This document shows positions 60,809 through 64,000 of a stretch of DNA of 64,000 bases, one piece after another; the stretch's first letter is position 1; each line of letters starts with the position of its first letter. The translations under genes were made by a program, and so were the position numbers. This DNA is from Dasania phycosphaerae (GTDB lineage: Bacteria; Pseudomonadota; Gammaproteobacteria; Pseudomonadales; Dasaniaceae), in the NCBI RefSeq assembly GCF_026891035.1, contig NZ_JAPTGG010000006.1, positions 1 through 64,000 on the forward strand. The letters run 5' to 3'. The notes beneath the pieces were generated by a model. It worked only from the letters and a program-made list of their open reading frames with translations. It was not told the DNA's origin and made no database searches.

Positions 60809-63022
60809 ATGAGTTTCCTAACTAAAACACGCAAGCCGCTGGGCTTGGCTATAGCTGCATTGTCTGCGGCTGGCATGGCTACGCAATTGAATGCGGCCAT
60901 TTTGGAAGAGGTTGTAGTAACCGCGCAAAAGCGCGAGCAAAACTTACAGGATGTGGGTGTGTCTGTCTCGGCATTTACGGGCAAGCAAACCCGTGCCTTG
61001 GGCTGGAATAACAGTGAGGACATAGCTGCGCAAACGCCGGGCTTGGTAACGGCTTCTTTTGCCGGTGACTCTACCGTATCTATATTCTCAGTGCGTGGTG
61101 TGGGGCAAAATGACTTTGCCGATCACCAAGAGGCTCCTACCGCTATGTATATAGATGGTGTGTATATTGCCAGTACCGGTGCGGCAGGTTTCCAAATGTT
61201 TGATGTGGAGCGGGTAGAAGTTCTGCGTGGCCCACAGGGTACCTTGTTTGGGCGTAACGCTACCGGTGGCTTGATGCATATCATCAATAAAAAGCCTACC
61301 GAAGAGTTTGAAGGTTATGTTGATGTAACGCTAGGTGATTTTGATCAGCGTCGTTTTGAAGCTGCGGTGAGTGGCCCGCTGGCTGAGAATGTTTTAGGTC
61401 GTTTATCTGTGCTGCAGGAAAGTGCTGATGGATACTTTGAAAACAAAGGTGCTGGCGATGATCTTCGTTCGCGTGATTATATGAGCTGGCGTGGCCAGTT
61501 AGAATTTAGAGCAGGTGATAATGCCACGGTAAATTGGTCTGCATGGCAGAATGTTACTGACCACGCTACGGGCGGTATATATGATCGTATCACGCCTTCA
61601 GGAGTTGATTATACTGGCCGTGGTAATGATTATCCCAAGGCTAATGAAGGCGCACCAGATGTAGAGGGTGAGGTAGACAAAGACTCGCACGGTATTATGC
61701 AAACAGTGGTAATAGACACTAAAGCATTTACAGTGACGTCTATCACTGATTTTCAAAAAATTGATAAATATTATTTAGAAGATTCAGATGGTGGCCCAGA
61801 TGCTTACTTATGGTATGACGCTGCCGCAGATGTAGAGCAATTTTCGCAAGAGTTGCGCTTAAATGGCGAGTCTGAAGGATTAAAATGGCAGGCAGGTTTA
61901 TATTACTTAAATATTGATGGTGTTTATTCCTCGCAAATTAATATTCCTTCTTTTGGTGGTAATCCAAAAAATGATTATACGCTTAGCACAGAGTCGTACT
62001 CTATTTTTGGTCAAATAGAATATGATTTGACGGATTCATTATTGCTTACAGCAGGTTTACGTTGGACTGATGATGAAAAAGAATTTGATATTACTAGTCA
62101 ATGTTTAGAAACAACTTTGCAGGCTGCCAAGGATGTCTTTGGTCCTAACTCTGTTGGCCCTGGTACGGGCGTAGACTGTGCATATCTTGAAAGCTTCGGA
62201 GCTGATGTGGTTTTAACCTTGCCGGGTGAGCAAAACTTTGAGCGCCACGATGAAGATTATTCAGGAAAGTTACAATTAGATTACCGCATGGTTGATGATG
62301 TTCTTCTATATGCTGGTGTTAGTAGAGGCATGAAAGGCGGCGGTTTTACTGCTCCTTTGGATGGCTTGTTGGCTGAGCCAGCTATGAGCTACGAACCAGA
62401 AATATTAACTAGCTATGAAATTGGTATTAAGTCTGAGTGGTGGGATGGCAAGGTACGGCTGAATGCTAGTGCTTTCCAATATGATTATGAAGACTATCAA
62501 GGATTTGTTTTTGTTGGCCTAACATCTGTAGTGGTAAACAATGATGCTACTGTAACCGGTGGTGAAATTGAGTTGTATGTTTCTCCTTCTGAGGGATGGG
62601 ATATATCACTGGGTGTGGCAATCCTCGATGCCGAAGTTGAAGACGTCACATTCCGTGACGGTGTTACTGTAGAGGACCAAGACAAAACTACATCACCAGA
62701 TTTAACGGCCAACTTGCTAATTAGAAAGGGCTGGGATTTAAGTGATGGCGCTGAGTTTGCCGTGCAGGTTGATGGTCAATATATCGATGAGCAGCAGTTA
62801 GGTACAGAAAATAGTGATTTGGCGATGACTAGCTCTTACTCCATTTGGAACGCTAGAGTGAGTTACACCACTGAAAACTGGGACGTAGCTGCATTTGTTA
62901 AAAATGCGGGTGATAAAGAGTACCGTACCTACGCTTTCGATCTAGAAACGGACTTTGGTTACTCACTAGAAGTTTACGGCCCACCACGCTGGGCAGGCAT
63001 ACAAGCCCAATATCGTTTCTAG
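60809..63022 (+). CDS. TonB-dependent outer membrane receptor
   Basis: 737 aa from the ATG at 60809 (MSFLTKTRKPLGLAIAALS) with GGAGAG nearby; a TTG four codons upstream is the rival start. Signal peptide to about residue 31 (LNAAI), TonB-box area EEVVVTAQKREQNLQDV, plug with SVRGVGQNDFADHQEAPTAMYIDGVYIAS and LRGPQGTLFGRNATGGLMHIINKKP, then the barrel ending in RF. Followed by a terminator. The start of the divergent glycosyltransferase group suggests a shared regulon; substrate unknown. Confidence 0.92.
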   Translation: MSFLTKTRKPLGLAIAALSAAGMATQLNAAILEEVVVTAQKREQNLQDVGVSVSAFTGKQTRALGWNNSEDIAAQTPGLVTASFAGDSTVSIFSVRGVGQNDFADHQEAPTAMYIDGVYIASTGAAGFQMFDVERVEVLRGPQGTLFGRNATGGLMHIINKKPTEEFEGYVDVTLGDFDQRRFEAAVSGPLAENVLGRLSVLQESADGYFENKGAGDDLRSRDYMSWRGQLEFRAGDNATVNWSAWQNVTDHATGGIYDRITPSGVDYTGRGNDYPKANEGAPDVEGEVDKDSHGIMQTVVIDTKAFTVTSITDFQKIDKYYLEDSDGGPDAYLWYDAAADVEQFSQELRLNGESEGLKWQAGLYYLNIDGVYSSQINIPSFGGNPKNDYTLSTESYSIFGQIEYDLTDSLLLTAGLRWTDDEKEFDITSQCLETTLQAAKDVFGPNSVGPGTGVDCAYLESFGADVVLTLPGEQNFERHDEDYSGKLQLDYRMVDDVLLYAGVSRGMKGGGFTAPLDGLLAEPAMSYEPEILTSYEIGIKSEWWDGKVRLNASAFQYDYEDYQGFVFVGLTSVVVNNDATVTGGEIELYVSPSEGWDISLGVAILDAEVEDVTFRDGVTVEDQDKTTSPDLTANLLIRKGWDLSDGAEFAVQVDGQYIDEQQLGTENSDLAMTSSYSIWNARVSYTTENWDVAAFVKNAGDKEYRTYAFDLETDFGYSLEVYGPPRWAGIQAQYRF

Positions 63023-63081
63023 AGAGTACTGTTCTAGTTTAAATAGTTAGGCTTATCCCCCTAGGTCTGTATGACTAGTTT

Positions 63082-63108
63082 AGCTGCACCTTTGGGTGCA
63101 GCTTTTTT
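63082..63108 (+). terminator. Rho-independent terminator after the TonB receptor gene
   Basis: GCTGCACC-TTT-GGGTGCAGC stem with a T6 tail, 60 bp after the receptor stop. Confidence 0.92.
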
Positions 63109-63131
63109 ACCCCGTATTTTTTGGAGTGCAT

Positions 63132-64000
63132 ATGTGTGCTAAAAGCAATGTAGTGGTCGCTGCTAGCGAGAGTAATGCTGAGCAGCGATCTGTTTTAAGA
63201 GCGGCCTTTTTAGCAGAAACTCGTTACTGCGATTGGCGGCTAGTAGCGCTAAGCGCCGATGCCTCTTTTCGTCGATATTTTCGCCTTAGCCATAATGGCC
63301 AGTCGGTGCTGCTGATGGATTCTCCGCCCGACAGCGAAGATATGGATAGTTATATCAAGGTGGCTCAATACCTGTTAAGTGCCGGTTTACGAGCCCCTAA
63401 AATTTATGCCTTAGATCAAATCAATGGCTTTGCCATTATCGAAGATTTCGGCAATCAAACGTATACCCAGTTATTAGATGCTGGTGAACAGGCAGAGCCA
63501 TTATATCAATTGGCTATAGATGCCTTGGCGCGTTTACATCAGCGCTTGGACATTAAGCAAATTGATATCCCACGCTATGACCAGGGTTATTATCAGGATG
63601 AGGCGTCTTTATTTATTGATTGGTATTGGCCCGCCAGAACCGGCGGTCAAATTTCCGATAATTTACGCCGTGAATATATGGCTATCTGGGATCAACTTCT
63701 GGCCCAGGTTGCTACTGATAATGAATGCATGATTTTACGCGATTATCACGTTGATAATTTGATGGTGATAGCCGGTGAAAGCGGCTTGAATAGTTGCGGC
63801 TTATTAGATTTTCAGGATGCACTAATAGGTTCGCGGGCTTATGACATGGTGTCTTTATTTGAGGATGCCAGGCGTGATGTGGACCAAGCTATGGCGCAGC
63901 GTTTAATAGAAGGCTATCTCAAAGATTTTGGCCCGCAACAGGCAGCCGATTTTCATTATGACTACAACGTATTAGGTGCTCACCGCCATATTAAGATTGT
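63132..64000 (+). CDS. amgK: AmgK-type sugar kinase (N-acetylmuramate/N-acetylglucosamine kinase), truncated by window edge
   Basis: 289 codons are visible from the ATG at 63132, continuing beyond the window. Phosphotransferase-fold motifs: ADASFRRYFRLSHNGQSVLLMDSPPDSED at the N-terminus, then FAIIEDFGNQTY, the catalytic ILRDYHVDNLMV (Brenner-type HxDxxxxN loop with D-x-H-x-x-N), and GLLDFQDALIGSRAYDMVSLFEDARRDV (DFQDA for metal). AmgK phosphorylates recycled MurNAc/GlcNAc, acting before MurU, typically encoded directly downstream. MurU is beyond the window edge. Confidence 0.92.
   Translation, partial: MCAKSNVVVAASESNAEQRSVLRAAFLAETRYCDWRLVALSADASFRRYFRLSHNGQSVLLMDSPPDSEDMDSYIKVAQYLLSAGLRAPKIYALDQINGFAIIEDFGNQTYTQLLDAGEQAEPLYQLAIDALARLHQRLDIKQIDIPRYDQGYYQDEASLFIDWYWPARTGGQISDNLRREYMAIWDQLLAQVATDNECMILRDYHVDNLMVIAGESGLNSCGLLDFQDALIGSRAYDMVSLFEDARRDVDQAMAQRLIEGYLKDFGPQQAADFHYDYNVLGAHRHIKI

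Overview
The window looks like chromosomal DNA of a marine gammaproteobacterium. The gene content fits the Cellvibrionales/Spongiibacteraceae neighbourhood: four TonB-dependent receptors, an AmgK-type kinase, the tesA/ybbA/ybbP trio, an NAD-linked molybdenum formate dehydrogenase, and many REP-like palindromic repeats of the form GCCGG..CCGGC. The taxonomic placement is inferred from gene content only. No rRNA, tRNA or CRISPR array was seen.

Layout. (1) 1-1.6 kb: a minus-strand run of integron gene cassettes (three attC-like sites, three small ORFs, no integrase), cut at the left edge by the end of an IS1182-like element. (2) 2.2-9.3 kb: fdsG-fdsB-fdsA-fdhD for formate oxidation, divergent from a ModE/PBP-type regulator, with a perfect palindrome between them. 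(3) 9.3-27.7 kb: core and accessory genes. These include a GNAT acetyltransferase, an NhaC antiporter, two periplasmic solute-binding-like proteins, a methyltransferase, DAHP synthase, a LysR/TonB-receptor pair, a TPR-sulfotransferase, a ureohydrolase, a VOC protein, tesA and an ABC transporter, with repeat-rich spacers. (4) 27.9-33.7 kb: a second integrase-less cassette array on the minus strand, bounded by a decayed IS110-family transposase. One unusually long cassette (about 4 kb) carries a SIR2-domain protein and a large, mostly helical partner, which is a candidate anti-phage NADase system. (5) 33.9-38.3 kb: a FUSC membrane protein, a 45-bp tandem repeat split by a 288-bp MITE with an 11-bp target duplication, then a LysR-acuI-ytoQ group. 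(6) 38.5-60.4 kb: an aromatic catabolic island.

The catabolic island encodes the 3-hydroxyanthranilate meta-cleavage route. A seven-gene plus-strand operon holds 2-aminomuconate semialdehyde dehydrogenase, 2-oxopent-4-dienoate hydratase, 4-oxalocrotonate decarboxylase, 2-aminomuconate deaminase, 3-hydroxyanthranilate 3,4-dioxygenase, ACMS decarboxylase and an LVIVD-repeat lipoprotein. About 5 kb further on, the minus-strand pair of acetaldehyde dehydrogenase and 4-hydroxy-2-oxovalerate aldolase finishes the route to pyruvate and acetyl-CoA. Kynureninase, an SNF-family Na+ symporter and a TonB receptor diverge from that pair. Together these would convert 3-hydroxykynurenine to central metabolites. 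Tryptophan dioxygenase, formamidase and kynurenine 3-monooxygenase are not in the window, so the true entry substrate is open. A TetR regulator, two tandem cupins, a GT1 glycosyltransferase and a further TonB receptor follow. The window ends inside amgK.

The strongest leads for new biology are the SIR2 plus helical-partner cassette (with a poly-G tract in the partner), the two integrase-less cassette arrays with similar edges, and the kynurenine island with its unassigned accessory genes.
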